Assembly (NCBI RefSeq): GCF_009902005.1
Contig: NZ_WUTT01000001.1
Location: 600,609 to 664,608, forward strand
Origin: Halomonas alimentaria
GTDB taxonomy: Bacteria; Pseudomonadota; Gammaproteobacteria; Pseudomonadales; Halomonadaceae
Direction: 5' to 3'
Length of the DNA stretch: 64,000 bases
Part shown: positions 10,843 to 21,961 of the stretch, in pieces
Layout of the letters: each line of letters begins with the position of its first letter
How positions within the stretch are numbered: the stretch's first letter is position 1
The notes under the pieces: model-generated
What the model was told of the DNA's origin: nothing
Seen by the model: only the letters and a program-made list of their open reading frames with translations
The model's database searches: none
Position numbers and translations under genes: made by a program

Positions 10843-12227
10843 TGGCGACCGTCACATCCGCTGCCGGGCGCATGGTAGCGACAGCCCTGGCCGCATTGTT
10901 GCTGGTCACGGCACTGCCCGCAGCCGCTCAGGAGGATCCCCTGACCACGCTGCGCGCCGAGCGCGAGGCCGCAGAGGCCCGGGACGCCGCCCGACTTGCC
11001 GCGCTGGTCGAGGATCGTGAGGCGCTGGAGTCTGCCCTGGACGAGGCCCGCCAGGTGCACGCTGCGGCTGAAGCACGAGGTGCCGAGCTCGAGTCACGTC
11101 AGGCCGAGTTGCAGGCGCGGGATTCGGCCCTGGATGAACGCCAGGCCGAGCAGGGGGGTGACCTGGCGGCGGTACTGGACGTGCTGGCCCGGCACAGCGG
11201 CGAGCTGCGCGACTCCCTGGGACAGAGCTGGATCACGTTGGGAGGCCCTGATCTACCGCCACGCCTGGATGATGCCGAGGTGCTGCGTCCGGAACACCTC
11301 GAGACCCTGGGCGATGCGCTGATGGCGCTGACCGCCGAGACTGGCCGCATTCGGGCGTTAACGGCGCCTGTTGCCGGCAGCAACGGCGAGATCCGCCCCC
11401 GCGAGGTGGTGCGCCTGGGCGACCTGGCGGCATTCAGTGGCGGCGAGCTGCTCCAGCGCGGGGCCGAGGAGGGCGTACTCTCCACGCTGGCGCGCACGCC
11501 GGCTGAGGTCAGCGAGCACTTGAGCGCCTTTCAGGCCGGCAACGCCGAGACCGTCGTGCTGGACCCCACCGGTGGCGATGTTCTGGCGGCCCTGGGCCAA
11601 CGCCCCAGCCTGGTGGAGCGTTTCCATCAGGGGGGGGCTGTGGGCTATGTCGTGGTGGGGCTCGGCGCTTTCGGCCTGCTGGTGGCACTGGCCCAGTATG
11701 CCTATCTGCTCCGTGTCAGCCTGGTGGTAAGGCGTCAGCGTCGTGACCTGGCCGACCTGCGTCAGGACAACCCGCTGGGCCGTGTGCTGCTGCGTTTCCG
11801 GGCACTCAGCGACGAGCCGGTTCCCGAGGCGCTGGAGGCGCGGCTCGACGAGGCGGTGCTGGCTGAGATGCCACGCCTGGAGCGCGGTCAGCCGCTGGTC
11901 AAGCTGCTCGCCGCGGTCTCCCCGTTGCTCGGCCTGCTGGGCACGGTGACCGGCATGATCGTTACCTTCCAGGCGATCACCGTGTTCGGCACCGGCGATC
12001 CGCAGCTGATGGCCGGTGGCATCAGCCAGGCCCTGGTGACCACCGTGCTGGGACTGGTTACCGCCGTTCCGCTGCTGTTTGCACATACCGCCCTGACCGG
12101 GCGCAGCCGTCAGCTGGCCGGCATTGTCGAGGGCCAGGCCAGTGCCGCCCTGGCCGAAACCCTCGAGCACCGCCAACCCTCATCCGTCGCGTCCAGGAAC
12201 AAGCGCCGTGCTGATGCCCTGGCTTGA
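10839..12227 (+). CDS. ttpC: TtpC-like MotA/TolQ/ExbB proton channel protein
   Basis: 462 residues. Residues 1-31 are a signal peptide (cleavage near AAAQE). Residues 35-110 form a periplasmic coiled coil, 120-260 a further periplasmic domain, then transmembrane segments at about 267-291, 356-378 and 398-418. The last two carry the ExbB/TolQ core LLAAVSPLLGLLGTVTGMI and a Thr/Gly-rich TM3. ExbB proper lacks the long periplasmic extension; this form is TtpC of TonB2 systems, which is needed for TonB2-dependent iron uptake in vibrios. Third-party support is the order DUF3450-TtpC-ExbB-ExbD-TonB-TPR. Confidence 0.85.
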   Translation: MMATVTSAAGRMVATALAALLLVTALPAAAQEDPLTTLRAEREAAEARDAARLAALVEDREALESALDEARQVHAAAEARGAELESRQAELQARDSALDERQAEQGGDLAAVLDVLARHSGELRDSLGQSWITLGGPDLPPRLDDAEVLRPEHLETLGDALMALTAETGRIRALTAPVAGSNGEIRPREVVRLGDLAAFSGGELLQRGAEEGVLSTLARTPAEVSEHLSAFQAGNAETVVLDPTGGDVLAALGQRPSLVERFHQGGAVGYVVVGLGAFGLLVALAQYAYLLRVSLVVRRQRRDLADLRQDNPLGRVLLRFRALSDEPVPEALEARLDEAVLAEMPRLERGQPLVKLLAAVSPLLGLLGTVTGMIVTFQAITVFGTGDPQLMAGGISQALVTTVLGLVTAVPLLFAHTALTGRSRQLAGIVEGQASAALAETLEHRQPSSVASRNKRRADALA

Positions 12228-12744
12228 GCCGATCGCACGGCTGATCGATGCCGGTGGCGTGGTGCTGGTCGGCATCGCCGCGGTAGCGGCCCTGCTCTTC
12301 AGCCTGGCACTCGAGCGGGTGCTGTTCTTCCGCCTCGCCTACCGGGGAGCCCGCCAGCGCCTGATCCGGCGCTGGACGGCGCGCGCTGACCACCACAGCT
12401 GGAGCGCCCTGACCCTGCGTGAGGTGTGGACCCGCCAGCTGATCGCGCGACTGCGCCGGCCGTTACCCTGGCTCAAGCTGCTGGTGGCGCTCTGTCCACT
12501 GCTCGGCCTGCTGGGTACCGTCACCGGCATGATCAGCGTCTTCGACAGCCTGGCATTGAGCGATACTCACCAAGCCCGCGCCATGGCCGATGGGGTCGCC
12601 CGGGCGACTCTGCCGACCCTGGCCGGAATGGCCGTGGCCGTGGTGGGGCTGCTGTTCACCAGCCGACTGGAACAGATCATCCGGCGCGAGGACCAGCGGC
12701 TGCATGACCGCCTGGCTCGAGCCGTGGAGGAGAGTGATGCGTAG
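12214..12744 (+). CDS. exbB: ExbB2 biopolymer transport protein
   Basis: 176 residues from ATG at 12214; a GTG at 12208 is better spaced from AGGA (12194-12197), so the start could be two codons earlier. Three membrane segments: about 14-33 (VVLVGIAAVAALLFSL), 88-110 (the ExbB/TolQ core LCPLLGLLGTVTGMI) and 131-148. Short ExbB of the TonB2 type; with ExbD it forms the proton channel that energises TonB. It overlaps ttpC by 14 nt and exbD by 8 nt. Confidence 0.9.
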   Translation: MPWLEPIARLIDAGGVVLVGIAAVAALLFSLALERVLFFRLAYRGARQRLIRRWTARADHHSWSALTLREVWTRQLIARLRRPLPWLKLLVALCPLLGLLGTVTGMISVFDSLALSDTHQARAMADGVARATLPTLAGMAVAVVGLLFTSRLEQIIRREDQRLHDRLARAVEESDA

Positions 12745-13147
12745 ACGTCGCAGCGTTGCCGGCGAGCCGGGGGATGCCGGAGAGATCAACCTGACCCCGA
12801 TGCTCGATGTGGTCTTCATCATGCTGATCTTCTTCATCGTCACCACCAGCTTCATCAAGGAGAGCGGGGTGGAGATAGAACGTCCCGAGTCGAGTGCTGC
12901 CACACCGCGCCCGGATGCCCAGCTGATGGTGGCGATCACGCCGGAGGGAGCCGTCTGGGTGGATGGCGAACCGGTGGACGTGCACCGGGTGGGTGACGAG
13001 GTGGCCGCCCTGGTCAGCGACGATGGCGCTGTGGTGATCCAGGCCGATCGAGAGGCCACCACGGGCCTGCTGATCGAGGTGATGGACCGCCTGCGCCAGG
13101 CGGGAGTGGAGAACGTGGCGGTGGCCGCCACGCGAGGCGCCTCATGA
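12737..13147 (+). CDS. exbD: ExbD2 biopolymer transport protein
   Basis: 136 residues from ATG at 12737 with GGAGGAG before it. The single transmembrane helix contains INLTPMLDVVFIMLIFF; the Asp (D24) is the conserved proton-carrying residue of ExbD/TolR. The rest is the periplasmic domain. It overlaps exbB by 8 nt and tonB by 4 nt, so ttpC-exbB-exbD-tonB are translationally chained. Confidence 0.93.
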   Translation: MRRRRSVAGEPGDAGEINLTPMLDVVFIMLIFFIVTTSFIKESGVEIERPESSAATPRPDAQLMVAITPEGAVWVDGEPVDVHRVGDEVAALVSDDGAVVIQADREATTGLLIEVMDRLRQAGVENVAVAATRGAS

Positions 13148-13911
13148 CACGGGTTGTTGTCTCGGTGCTCTCCGGCCTGGGACTGGCGCTGCTGCTGTTC
13201 TGGCTGCTGGCGCTGCTGGTCACGCCTCCCGAGGCGGAGGTCGAGGTCATGGAAATGACCATGGCGCTGACCAGTTTTGAGACAGCCGAGCCCGAGGCGA
13301 CTCCGCCGCCCGCCGAGGCCGAGCCCCCGGCGCCCGTGGAGCCGGCGCCGCCGCCTCCCTTGCCCGAACCGGCCCCGCTGCCCCGCAGCGAGGTGACGCT
13401 GCCGGAACCCGAGCTGCCGCCAGAGACCGCCGAGCCGCCGGAACTGGATACTCGTCTGCCGGAGTTGAGCGAGGTTCAGCCCGAGCCTCGCCTGGAGCCG
13501 CGGCCTGCCTCTCCGCCGGAACCCCGTCCCCAGGCAGAGCCCGAACCCCAGGCGAGCCCGGCACCACAGCCGAGCCAGGAATCCTCGGTGCCATCGTCCG
13601 CGCCCTCTGAACCCGCACAGGCCGAAGCGGCCAGCAATGCGCCGGTGGATGTGGGGCAGGTCGCGCCCACCAGTCGGGTGCCGCCCGAGTATCCCGCGCG
13701 GGCCCAGCGCCGCGGCCTCGAGGGGCATGTCGAGGTGGAGTTCGTGATTCGAGCCGACGGTAGCGTCGACCCCTCGAGCATCCGCGTGCTCTCCGCCCGG
13801 CCATCCAATGTCTTCGACCAGGCGGCCAAGCGAGCCGTATCACGTTGGCGCTTCGAATCCGCTGAGGGGCTGCGTCGCGCTCGCCAGCGCCTGGAATTCG
13901 AGCTGAGGTAA
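13144..13911 (+). CDS. tonB: TonB energy transducer
   Basis: 255 residues. An N-terminal membrane anchor (about 5-28) is followed by a long Pro/Glu-rich spacer (about 50-165) that spans the periplasm. The C-terminal TonB domain has VPPEYPARAQRRGLEGHVEVEF and FDQAAKRAVSRWRFE. It couples the proton motive force to TonB-dependent receptors for siderophores, haem or vitamin B12. No receptor gene lies beside it in this window. Confidence 0.93.
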   Translation: MTRVVVSVLSGLGLALLLFWLLALLVTPPEAEVEVMEMTMALTSFETAEPEATPPPAEAEPPAPVEPAPPPPLPEPAPLPRSEVTLPEPELPPETAEPPELDTRLPELSEVQPEPRLEPRPASPPEPRPQAEPEPQASPAPQPSQESSVPSSAPSEPAQAEAASNAPVDVGQVAPTSRVPPEYPARAQRRGLEGHVEVEFVIRADGSVDPSSIRVLSARPSNVFDQAAKRAVSRWRFESAEGLRRARQRLEFELR

Positions 13912-13915
13912 TGCC

Positions 13916-14968
13916 ATGTCGAGAGTTCTCCTGCCTGTTGCGCTGCTGGTCACTAGCTGGTTGGGGGGCGCCACCGTGGCCTGGTCGGCGCCACCGCTAC
14001 CGGCCTCGTTTATCGCCGATCTCGAAGGACTCCAGGCGCGCCTGGAGGCCGGTGACCTGGCGGCAGTGATGGAGCGATCCGTGGCCCAGGCCGAGCGTCT
14101 GGCCGGGGGCAATGCCGCCGATCGCTGGGCTCGCGCTCTCTATCTGCAACTGGCGGCGGGGGCGGCGGCACGTGACGGGGATCTCTCCTTGGCCGCCGAC
14201 TACCTCGGCCAGGCGCGTCGCGTATCCGGCATCGAGCCGGATCATCGCGATCGCTGGCAGCACGACGAGGCCGGGTTGCGCCTGGCCGCGGGCGAGACCC
14301 GGGATGGCGCCAACCTGCTGGCCGAGTGGCTCGAGGGCCACTCGGGCGAAGCCCGGGATCACTGGCGTTTGGCTCGCGCCAGGGCCGAACTCGAGCAGTG
14401 GGAGCTGGCCGCCGAGCATGTGCGGCATGCGCGTGGCATGACTGAGCAACTGGATGAGGGGCAGCGGGAACTGGCCGTCACGGTGCTGCGCCGCGCCGGG
14501 GACGAGGCAGAGGCTCTGGCGCTCCTGGGTGGCGGGCTCGCCACGAGCCGCGACCCTGAACGCTGGCGAGTTGCTGCAGCCCTGGCACAGCGTGCCGGCA
14601 ATACCGGTCAGGCGGCATCGATCTGGGAGGCGGGCTGGCGCGCCGGCGTATTCACCGGGGCCGATGACCTTCGCCGGTTGGTCGAGCTGCATCTGGCCGG
14701 GGGCACGCCGGCCCGGGCCGCCGAGCACCTCGAGGCCGCCCTGGCAGAGGGGACCCTGGAGGACAGCGAGGCGAACCGGCGCCTGCTGGCCCAGGCCTGG
14801 GAGCGGGCTAGGGATCGCGAGCGCGCCCTGGCCGCCTGGCAGCGGGTGGCCGAGCAGAGTGGGGCCGGCGACGATTGGGCGAGGCTTGGTCAGCTCGCCC
14901 ATGCCTGGGGACGTGATCAGCTGGCCGAGCGGGCTCTGGACCGCGCCGGGCTGCGCCCGGAGCTATAA
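13916..14968 (+). CDS. TPR-repeat protein of the TonB2 operon
   Basis: 350 residues with a signal peptide (cleavage near AWSAPP, residue 25). The rest is Ala/Leu/Arg-rich helical repeats of TPR/Sel1 style (for example LYLQLAAGAAARDGDLSLAADYLGQARR; WRVAAALAQRAGNTGQAASIWEAG). It corresponds by position to the TPR protein that ends TonB2 operons (VC1543 in V. cholerae, from memory). It starts 4 nt after tonB. The stop TAA lies inside a degenerate heptamer repeat. Confidence 0.75.
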   Translation: MSRVLLPVALLVTSWLGGATVAWSAPPLPASFIADLEGLQARLEAGDLAAVMERSVAQAERLAGGNAADRWARALYLQLAAGAAARDGDLSLAADYLGQARRVSGIEPDHRDRWQHDEAGLRLAAGETRDGANLLAEWLEGHSGEARDHWRLARARAELEQWELAAEHVRHARGMTEQLDEGQRELAVTVLRRAGDEAEALALLGGGLATSRDPERWRVAAALAQRAGNTGQAASIWEAGWRAGVFTGADDLRRLVELHLAGGTPARAAEHLEAALAEGTLEDSEANRRLLAQAWERARDRERALAAWQRVAEQSGAGDDWARLGQLAHAWGRDQLAERALDRAGLRPEL

Positions 14969-14989
14969 GCTGTGAGCTTTAAGCTTTAA
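14961..14989. repeat. Degenerate heptamer array (AGCTNTN)4
   Basis: Four 7-bp units AGCTATA, AGCTGTG, AGCTTTA, AGCTTTA, each carrying the TAAGC/GAGC core. The first unit supplies the stop codon of the TPR gene. Confidence 0.6.
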
Positions 14990-15030
14990 GAAAAAAACCG
15001 CTGCCACCGCTTATCTCGGTGACAAGATCC

Positions 15031-17214
<2,184 letters not shown>

Positions 17215-17219
17215 CGTGG

Positions 17220-18494
17220 CTACAGCAGTCCTTCGGGCGGATGCTCGCAGGGCAGCTTGTCGCCGATGAAGCGCTCGATCTCGGGCAGCGAGAAGGCATC
17301 TTCCTCGCCCACGAAGCTGATCGATACGCCCTTGGCGCCGGCGCGGCCGGTGCGGCCGATACGGTGGACGTAATCCTCCGGGTCTTCCGGCAGGGTGTAG
17401 TTGATCACGTGGCTGACGTCCTCGATATGGATGCCGCGACCGGCCACGTCGGTGGCCACCAGCACCTGGATCTCACCTGCGCGGAACTTCTCGAGCGTTT
17501 CTATGCGCTGGTTCTGCGGCACGTCGCCGGAGAGCATGGCCACGTCGATCCCCGCCTTGCGGAGCAGGTCGTCGAGCTTGCGCACCAGGTCACGCCGGTT
17601 GCCGAACACCATCACCCGATCGAAGCTCTCCTGCTGCAGCAGCTTGACCAGCAGACGCTGCTTGTCGGCATCGCCGACCATATAGACGCGCTGGTCGATA
17701 TCGGCGGCATTGTCGACGGTCACCGCGATCTCGACGTGGGCCGGTTCATGGGTCCACTGGCTGGCGAGCTCCAGGATGTCCTCGGTGAAGGTGGCCGAGA
17801 ACAGGAAGGTCTGCCGCTCTTCCTTCTTCGGCGTATGGCGGATGATACGCTTGACGTCGGGAATGAAGCCCATGGAGAGCATGCGGTCGGCCTCATCGAG
17901 CACCAGCACCTCGACCTGGGTCAGGTCGACGTCGCGCTTCTGATGGAAGTCGAGTAGGCGTCCCGGCGTTGCCACCAGGATGTCGAGCTTGCCGCCCAGG
18001 GCGTCACGCTGCTTCTGGTAGTCCATGCCGCCGACGACACTGGCCACCTTGAGATCGGTGAAACGGGCCAGTGCCTTGGCATCCTTCTCGATCTGCAGGG
18101 CGAGCTCCCGGGTCGGCGCCACGATCAGCGAGCGCGGCGCCCCGTTCTTCTGGCCGTTGGGACGCTCTTCCTCGAGGAAGTAGGCGATGATCGAGATCAG
18201 GAAGGCGGCGGTCTTGCCCGTGCCGGTCTGGGCCTTGCCGACGATATCTCCGCCGAGCAGGGTGTGCCCGAGGGCCTCGGCCTGGATCGGCGTGCAGTAC
18301 TCGAAGCCCAGCGCATGGATGGCGCGCATCAGCGGCAGGGGCAGGTCGAAGTCGTGAAAGCGCCACTTGCCGGCCACCGGGGGTACCTGGAACTGGCGCA
18401 GGTCCCAGTTCGACTGGCGACGGCGCGGCTTGCGACGACGACGCTTGGGCTTGCGGTTCTCGGCCGGGGCCGTGGTCTGTTCCGACTCGCTCAT
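17220..18494 (-). CDS. rhlB: DEAD-box RNA helicase RhlB
   Basis: 424 residues from ATG at 18494. The frame is open upstream to 18842, but that part overlaps a real gene on the other strand and is not helicase-like. A basic N-terminal tail ([14 protein letters not shown], about residues 13-26) precedes the core: Q motif [40 protein letters not shown], and [10 protein letters not shown]. The protein resembles the RhlB of pseudomonads (FHDFDL...[11 protein letters not shown]...[11 protein letters not shown]). RhlB unwinds RNA, typically with the degradosome. Divergent from the small gene at 18627. Confidence 0.85.
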   Translation of the reverse strand: MSESEQTTAPAENRKPKRRRRKPRRRQSNWDLRQFQVPPVAGKWRFHDFDLPLPLMRAIHALGFEYCTPIQAEALGHTLLGGDIVGKAQTGTGKTAAFLISIIAYFLEEERPNGQKNGAPRSLIVAPTRELALQIEKDAKALARFTDLKVASVVGGMDYQKQRDALGGKLDILVATPGRLLDFHQKRDVDLTQVEVLVLDEADRMLSMGFIPDVKRIIRHTPKKEERQTFLFSATFTEDILELASQWTHEPAHVEIAVTVDNAADIDQRVYMVGDADKQRLLVKLLQQESFDRVMVFGNRRDLVRKLDDLLRKAGIDVAMLSGDVPQNQRIETLEKFRAGEIQVLVATDVAGRGIHIEDVSHVINYTLPEDPEDYVHRIGRTGRAGAKGVSISFVGEEDAFSLPEIERFIGDKLPCEHPPEGLL

Positions 18495-18626
18495 AGGCTT
18501 GCTGTCTTTCCGTATCGATAGGGTAGTCGTGTGATGCAAACGGACATTGTACCAGTCTATGCGACGAAGGGCGCGTCTCACCGCGAAGGGCTGGTAGAAT
18601 GCGCGCCAAAGCAGAGGAGTTTCCCC

Positions 18627-18884
18627 ATGACACGTCGCAAGAAGACCCGTTCGCTGGCCGACAAGGTGCAGATTCGCACCGGTCGACGCAAGGATTACAA
18701 GAAGTGGCGCCACGAGAATCCCGATCAGGTGACCTCGTCGACCCGCTATACACAGAAGAAGCGTCAGCAGCGCAAGCTGCAGGCTGCCCGCAAGCAGGCC
18801 CGCCAGGAGGCTGGCCAGGAGATCGCCATTCACCCTGAGCACGAAGGCGGCCAGGGATCGGATCAGGGAGGCCCGTCGAACTGA
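18627..18884 (+). CDS. Small highly basic protein of unknown function
   Basis: 85 residues, starting at ATG 18627 with GAGGAG eight bases before. The sequence is rich in Lys/Arg/Gln ([34 protein letters not shown]) with an acidic/Gly tail ([17 protein letters not shown]). I do not recognise a family. Composition suggests nucleic-acid or ribosome binding. The stop overlaps the xthA start by one base (TGATG), so it is co-translated with exonuclease III. A TAGAAT that could be a -10 element lies at 18595. Real gene likely; function unknown. Confidence 0.75.
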   Translation: MTRRKKTRSLADKVQIRTGRRKDYKKWRHENPDQVTSSTRYTQKKRQQRKLQAARKQARQEAGQEIAIHPEHEGGQGSDQGGPSN

Positions 18885-19711
18885 TGCGCCTGGTCTCGTT
18901 CAATATCAACGGCATTCGCGCGCGTCTCCATCAGCTGGAGGCGCTGGTGACTACCCAGCGCCCGGCCGTGATCGGTCTGCAGGAGACCAAGGTGCAGGAC
19001 GCCGAGTTTCCCCGCGAGGCGGTGGAAGCGCTGGGCTACCGGGTCGTCTATCACGGCCAGAAGGGCCACTACGGGGTGGCCCTGATGATCGATGTCGCCC
19101 AGTGCGGTGAGCCCGAGGAGGTGCACTACGGCTTTCCGGATGACGGCGAGGAGTCCCAGCGACGCATGATCGGCGTGGTGCTGCGCCTGGCCGATGGTGA
19201 GCGGCTGACGGTGTGGAACGGCTACTTCCCCCAGGGCGAGAACGTCGAGCACCCGCTGAAGTTCCCCCACAAGCGTGAGTTCTATGCCCAGCTCCAGCGC
19301 CTGCTGGAGGGCGCCCAACGCCCCGACGAGCGGCTGGCGGTGATGGGCGACTTCAACATCTCACCCGAGGACATCGATATCGGTATCGGCGAGGCCAACC
19401 GCAAGCGCTGGCTGCGGGAGGGCAAGACCAGCTTCCAGCCGGTGGAGCGCGAGTGGCTCGCCGGGATCAAGGCCTGGGGACTCACCGACAGTTACCGCCT
19501 CTGCTATCCGGCGGTGGACGACCGCTTCAGCTGGTTCGACTACCGCTCGAAGGGCTTCGAACGGGAGCCGAAGCGTGGCCTGCGCATCGACCATATCCTG
19601 GTGACCGCTCCGCTGGCCGAGAAAGTGACCGACGCGGGTATCGACTACGACCTGCGCGGCATGCAGAAGCCCTCCGACCATGCCCCGGTATGGGCCGAAC
19701 TGGCACTGTAG
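18884..19711 (+). CDS. xthA: Exodeoxyribonuclease III
   Basis: 275 residues (E. coli 268). It is the AP endonuclease/3'-5' exonuclease of base-excision repair. Motifs: [24 protein letters not shown] (catalytic Glu), [14 protein letters not shown] (Asp-Asn), and [10 protein letters not shown] (catalytic Asp-His). It is coupled to the small basic gene before it and convergent with the DAHP synthase gene, with a shared hairpin between. Confidence 0.95.
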   Translation: MRLVSFNINGIRARLHQLEALVTTQRPAVIGLQETKVQDAEFPREAVEALGYRVVYHGQKGHYGVALMIDVAQCGEPEEVHYGFPDDGEESQRRMIGVVLRLADGERLTVWNGYFPQGENVEHPLKFPHKREFYAQLQRLLEGAQRPDERLAVMGDFNISPEDIDIGIGEANRKRWLREGKTSFQPVEREWLAGIKAWGLTDSYRLCYPAVDDRFSWFDYRSKGFEREPKRGLRIDHILVTAPLAEKVTDAGIDYDLRGMQKPSDHAPVWAELAL

Positions 19712-19731
19712 AGGCGAGACCTGACCAGAAG

Positions 19732-19766
19732 AAACCCCCACGCCGACTGCAGTGGCGTGGGGTTCA
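19732..19766. terminator. Bidirectional terminator between xthA and aroF
   Basis: CCCCACGCC (19736-19744) pairs with GGCGTGGGG (19754-19762), loop 9 nt, flanked by AAA on the left and TT on the right. It probably ends both convergent transcripts. Confidence 0.65.
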
Positions 19767-19767
19767 G

Positions 19768-20844
19768 TCATCCCTCGATGCGCTTGGCCAGCACCGGCGC
19801 CAGCTTCTCGTCCATCTCCTTGAAGGCCCGTTCGGTGGTCTCCCAGTCGATGCAGGCATCGGTGATGGAGACACCGTACTTCAGCTGGCTCAGGTCCTCG
19901 GTCAGCTTCTGGTTGCCCCAGCCGATGTTGGACTCGACCATCAGGCCGATGATCGAACGGTTGCCCTCGAGGATCTGGTTAGTGACGTTCTCCAGCACCA
20001 GCGGCTGAAGCGCCGCATCCTTGTTGGAGTTGGCGTGGGAGCAGTCGATCATGATGTTGGGCTTGATGCCGGCCTTGTTGAGTTCCTGCTCGGCCAGGGC
20101 CACGCTGACGCTGTCGTAGTTGGGCTTGCCGTTGCCGCCGCGCAGCACCACGTGGCCGTAGACGTTGCCGCGGGTGCGGATGATCGCCACCCGGCCCTTG
20201 TAGTCGATGCCCAGGAAGTTATGGGGATGCGCCACCGACTGCAGGGCGTTGACCGCGACATCCAGGCTGCCGTCGGTGCCGTTCTTGAAGCCCACCGGGC
20301 AGGAGAGGCCGGAGGACATCTCGCGGTGGGTCTGGGACTCGGTGGTGCGCGCACCGATCGCCGACCAGCTGATGCAGTCCTGGATATACTGCGGCGAGAT
20401 CGGGTCGAGGGCCTCGGTGGCCAGCGGCAGGCCCATCTCGGCGAGCTCCACCAGCAGCCGGCGGGCGATATGCAGCCCTTCCTCGATCTCGAAGGAGCCA
20501 TTGAGGTGGGGGTCGTTGATCAGGCCCTTCCAGCCCACGGTGGTGCGCGGCTTCTCGAAGTAGACGCGCATCACGATATACAGGCTGTCCTTCACCTCGT
20601 CGGCCAGGCGGCGCAGGCGGCGCGCGTAGTCGAGGGCGGCGTCCACGTCGTGGATGGAGCAGGGGCCGACCACGACCAGCAGGCGCGGATCCTCACCGTC
20701 GAGGATGCGCTGGATGGTGTGGCGCCCCTCGATGACCGTCTTCTCGGCGGCGTCGGTAAGCGGAATCTCCTGCTTGAGGGCTTCCGGAGTGATAAGCACG
20801 TCCTGGGAGAGGACGTTGAGGTTGCTGACCTGCTGATCTGTCAT
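19768..20844 (-). CDS. aroF: 3-deoxy-7-phosphoheptulonate synthase (DAHP synthase)
   Basis: 358 residues. First step of the shikimate pathway: PEP plus erythrose 4-phosphate to DAHP. Type I alpha signatures: LLVVVGPCSIHD, MRVYFEKPRTTVGWKG, GARTTESQTHRE, GFKNGTDGS, and IMIDCSHANSNKD. The LPLATEALDP and ESQTHREM forms resemble E. coli AroF (Tyr-sensitive) more than AroG; isozyme assignment is from memory and uncertain. AGGAATC precedes the ATG. Probable promoter at 20904-20934. Confidence 0.93.
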   Translation of the reverse strand: MTDQQVSNLNVLSQDVLITPEALKQEIPLTDAAEKTVIEGRHTIQRILDGEDPRLLVVVGPCSIHDVDAALDYARRLRRLADEVKDSLYIVMRVYFEKPRTTVGWKGLINDPHLNGSFEIEEGLHIARRLLVELAEMGLPLATEALDPISPQYIQDCISWSAIGARTTESQTHREMSSGLSCPVGFKNGTDGSLDVAVNALQSVAHPHNFLGIDYKGRVAIIRTRGNVYGHVVLRGGNGKPNYDSVSVALAEQELNKAGIKPNIMIDCSHANSNKDAALQPLVLENVTNQILEGNRSIIGLMVESNIGWGNQKLTEDLSQLKYGVSITDACIDWETTERAFKEMDEKLAPVLAKRIEG

Positions 20845-20903
20845 TCTGATTCCTGTATGTCGTGTCTGCGCTGAGGGCCTGACGGCGTGATTCTTGTGCG
20901 CCT

Positions 20904-20934
20904 ACTATACACCGGGCGGGGTGTGGCGGATCAA
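20904..20934 (-). promoter_or_regulatory. Likely sigma-70 promoter of aroF
   Basis: On the minus strand TTGATC (20934-20929) and TATAGT (20909-20904) are 19 bp apart, about 60 bp before the aroF ATG. Spacing is slightly long. The rest of the 322-bp gap to rpoE (20935-21166) holds no gene; I see no convincing sigma-E promoter in it. Confidence 0.4.
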
Positions 20935-21166
20935 TCGCGGGAACCTCCTGAGCATGCGCATTGTCTCAGCGCCCGCGTCCGCTAACGACCACCGCTTGAT
21001 GGATGAACTGGAAAAGGGAACACTTGTGCGACTCTTGTTGACGGTCATCGACCCCCATCCGCCCAGGCTCCAGGTAGACGCTATGCAAGCACGCCACGCT
21101 GTTGAAGTTTCAAGGCCTTCCGGACGACGATGCCTTTCCCGTCGCCTGATGACGGGGAGGGTCTAG

Positions 21167-21772
21167 ATGGGCGCCAGGGAAACCGACCAGCAGCTCGTCG
21201 AGCGTGCCCAGAAGGGCGATACTCGCGCCTTCGACCTGCTGGTGAAGAAGTATCAGCACAAGATCATCGGCCTGATCGGTCGCTATGTGCACGATCATGC
21301 CGAAGTGCAGGATGTGGCCCAGGAGGCCTTCATCAAGGCCTATCGTGCCCTGGGCAAGTTCCGCGCCGAGAGTGCGTTCTATACCTGGATGTACCGTATT
21401 GCCATCAATACGGCGAAGAACCATCTGGTGTCCCGGGGACGGCGTCCGCCGGGCAGCGATCTGGATATCGTCGATGCCGAGATCCTCGACCAGAGCGGGC
21501 GTCTCTCAGATACCGAGACCCCCGAGGCGGCCATGGCCCGCGACCAGCTGGAGGCGGCCATCTTCGAGGCGATCGAGGCGCTGCCCGATGACCTGCGCAC
21601 GGCGATCACGCTTCGCGAGCTGGATGGCCTCTCCTACGAGGATATCGCCAATATCATGGAGTGCCCGGTCGGCACGGTACGTTCGCGTATCTTCCGGGCA
21701 CGGGAGGCGGTGGATGCGCATATCCAGCCGCTGGTCACCACTGCACGTAATCGCGAGGCGGACGATGAGTGA
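21167..21772 (+). CDS. rpoE: Envelope-stress sigma factor RpoE (AlgU)
   Basis: 201 residues. ECF sigma factor for envelope stress. Region 2: DVAQEAFIKAYRALGKFRAESAFYTWMYRIAINTAKN; region 4: LDGLSYEDIANIMECPVGTVRSRIFRARE. Nearly the same layout as E. coli RpoE and Pseudomonas AlgU. GGGGAGGG precedes the ATG. It heads rpoE-rseA-rseB-mucD. In this family rpoE normally autoregulates, but I could not place its promoter with confidence. Confidence 0.96.
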   Translation: MGARETDQQLVERAQKGDTRAFDLLVKKYQHKIIGLIGRYVHDHAEVQDVAQEAFIKAYRALGKFRAESAFYTWMYRIAINTAKNHLVSRGRRPPGSDLDIVDAEILDQSGRLSDTETPEAAMARDQLEAAIFEAIEALPDDLRTAITLRELDGLSYEDIANIMECPVGTVRSRIFRAREAVDAHIQPLVTTARNREADDE

Positions 21773-21872
21773 GCTGCGCCAGGAAATTGTCGATTTCTTG
21801 TCGATTCGCTGAACTGTCCGGCGCCTTTGGCGTCACATGCAGTGTTCGATCCGCCCATGGCGGTTCAGGATG

Positions 21873-21906
21873 TCGGCATTCCCGGAGCAGCTTCCGCGAA
21901 TGCCGA
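21873..21906 (+). other. Stem-loop between rpoE and rseA
   Basis: TCGGCATTC (21873-21881) pairs perfectly with GAATGCCGA (21898-21906); the 16-nt loop can add a 4-bp inner stem. No T-run follows. It stands in the middle of a 189-bp non-coding gap separating sigma from anti-sigma genes, which are often adjacent. Confidence 0.5.
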
Positions 21907-21961
21907 TATCAGGCTGATAACGGATGCAAGGCCAAGGCCTTGCCAGGCTGAGGTGTAGAGA

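Noticed and set aside
20894..21166. 90-codon frame before rpoE
   Set aside because: No ribosome-binding site, no domain, and it ends exactly before rpoE; read as chance.
21765..21812. 15-codon frame ATGAGTGAGCTG... starting at the rpoE end
   Set aside because: It overlaps the rpoE end and has no own ribosome-binding site; too short to support. A leader-peptide role cannot be excluded.
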